Shown here: positions 4,804-5,390 of the stretch, piece by piece
How positions within the stretch are numbered: position 1 is the first letter of the stretch
Layout of the letters: every line of letters begins with the position of its first letter
Assembly: GCA_946479255.1 (NCBI GenBank)
Contig: CAMLFK010000314.1
Span: 1-5,390 of the forward strand
Length of the DNA stretch: 5,390 bases
Direction of reading: 5' to 3'
From: an uncultured Oxalobacteraceae bacterium
Lineage (GTDB): Bacteria > Pseudomonadota > Gammaproteobacteria > Burkholderiales > Burkholderiaceae
The notes under the pieces: model-generated
What the model was told of the DNA's origin: nothing
The model's database searches: none
Seen by the model: only the letters and a program-made list of their open reading frames with translations
Program-made: the position numbers and the translations under genes

Positions 4804-5390
4804 TTACGCGCTGCCGAGTTGCTGGGTAACCTGAACAAACTGGTCGATCTTGGCCAGTGCGGCGCCCGATTCGATGGTCTTGCGCGCTTTGGCCAGGCCT
4901 TCTTCGATCGACGCCGCCTCGCCCGCCGCGTACAGCGCGGTGCCGGCGTTGAGCGCCACGATGTCGTAAGCCGCGCCAGGCTCGCCGCGCAGCGCTTCCA
5001 TCATCTTGACTTTCGATTCGGCCGCATCGGCCACCTTCAGGTTGCGGCTGGCGATCATCGACAGGCCGAAGTCTTCCGGATGAATCTCATACTCGCGAAT
5101 CTCGCCGTTCACCAGTTCACCGACCATGGTCGAGGCACCCAGCGAGACTTCATCCATATTGTCGCGTCCCCACACCACCATCGCATGCTGGGCGCCCAGG
5201 CGCTGCAGTACGCGCACCTGGATGCCGACCAGGTCGGGGTGGAACACACCCATCAGGATGTTCGGCGCACCGGCCGGATTGGTCAGCGGACCGAGAATAT
5301 TGAAGATGGTGCGCACGCCCAACTCGCGGCGTACCGGTGCGGCGTGTTTCATGGCCGCGTGGTGATTCGGTGCGAACATGAAGCCGATGC
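4804..5390 (-). CDS. trpD: Anthranilate phosphoribosyltransferase, N-terminus outside the window
   Basis: The C-terminal part (about 195 codons) of TrpD; the family is about 340-345 residues, so roughly 150 residues, including the glycine-rich PRPP loop, lie beyond base 5390. The frame stays open to the edge and reads [16 protein letters not shown] at the visible start, a conserved internal TrpD segment, so ATG 5379 is an internal Met and not the start. Further marks are [20 protein letters not shown] (phosphoribosyltransferase core) and [10 protein letters not shown], whose Asp-Glu pair binds Mg2+ in the family. The enzyme transfers phosphoribose from PRPP to anthranilate, the second committed step of tryptophan synthesis. 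It is not fused to TrpG in the visible part. It ends at TAA 4806-4804, and trpC follows 24 bases later in the same frame. Confidence 0.95.
   Translation of the reverse strand, partial: IGFMFAPNHHAAMKHAAPVRRELGVRTIFNILGPLTNPAGAPNILMGVFHPDLVGIQVRVLQRLGAQHAMVVWGRDNMDEVSLGASTMVGELVNGEIREYEIHPEDFGLSMIASRNLKVADAAESKVKMMEALRGEPGAAYDIVALNAGTALYAAGEAASIEEGLAKARKTIESGAALAKIDQFVQVTQQLGSA

Noticed and set aside
5377..5379. ATG as the start of trpD
   Set aside because: Codons before it read Ile-Gly-Phe, continuing the conserved internal segment [10 protein letters not shown]; the real start lies beyond the window.
1..5390. A defence system, mobile element, CRISPR array or other new multi-gene system
   Set aside because: All coding space is taken by recognisable housekeeping-type families with intact motifs; no direct-repeat arrays, transposase or integrase genes, toxin-antitoxin pairs or unexplained long non-coding stretches are visible.

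Overview
The window looks like ordinary chromosomal DNA from a GC-rich betaproteobacterium. The most likely placement is Burkholderiales, probably Oxalobacteraceae (Massilia/Duganella/Janthinobacterium-like). This rests on remembered protein-family resemblance, strong G/C preference at third codon positions, and a stand-alone trpC behind trpD; no database search was possible. Genes fill nearly the whole window, and no gene-free stretch exceeds about 55 bases. I see no tRNA, rRNA, CRISPR array, insertion sequence or prophage gene.

Plus strand, 1-3927: four genes run in one direction. (1) The C-terminal two thirds of a UbiH/UbiF/Coq6-family FAD-dependent ubiquinone-biosynthesis hydroxylase. (2) After a 55-base gap containing a perfect 8-bp hairpin and a good Shine-Dalgarno sequence comes a DsbC-family periplasmic disulfide isomerase with a CGYC active site. 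(3) Twelve bases later, a GTG-started MobA/MocA-like nucleotidyltransferase. (4) Overlapping it by ATGA, a 596-residue M61-family zinc metallopeptidase with a C-terminal PDZ domain and no signal peptide. Genes 2-4 are packed tightly enough to be one transcript. Genes 3 and 4 lack a recognisable ribosome binding site, so translational coupling is likely; a leaderless start is a weaker alternative for gene 4.

Minus strand, 5390-3979: the 3' end of a trp operon, with trpD (anthranilate phosphoribosyltransferase, N-terminus outside the window) followed by trpC (indole-3-glycerol phosphate synthase, complete). They catalyse the second and fourth steps from chorismate to tryptophan (TrpD, TrpC); TrpF, which acts between them, is not fused to TrpC here. 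The two genes are in the same reading frame, separated by a single TAA plus eight sense codons.

The two blocks converge on a 51-base spacer (3928-3978). It holds a perfect 12-bp palindrome of the dispersed ATTCCC-N8-GGGAAT type and one arm of an 11-bp inverted repeat whose other arm lies inside the M61 gene.

I did not find an undescribed multi-gene system. The observations most worth a second look are the same-frame trpD/trpC junction, an AT-rich rare-codon island at the end of the hydroxylase gene that may hold a promoter for dsbC, the lipobox-like signal peptide of DsbC, and the repeat structure between the converging genes.
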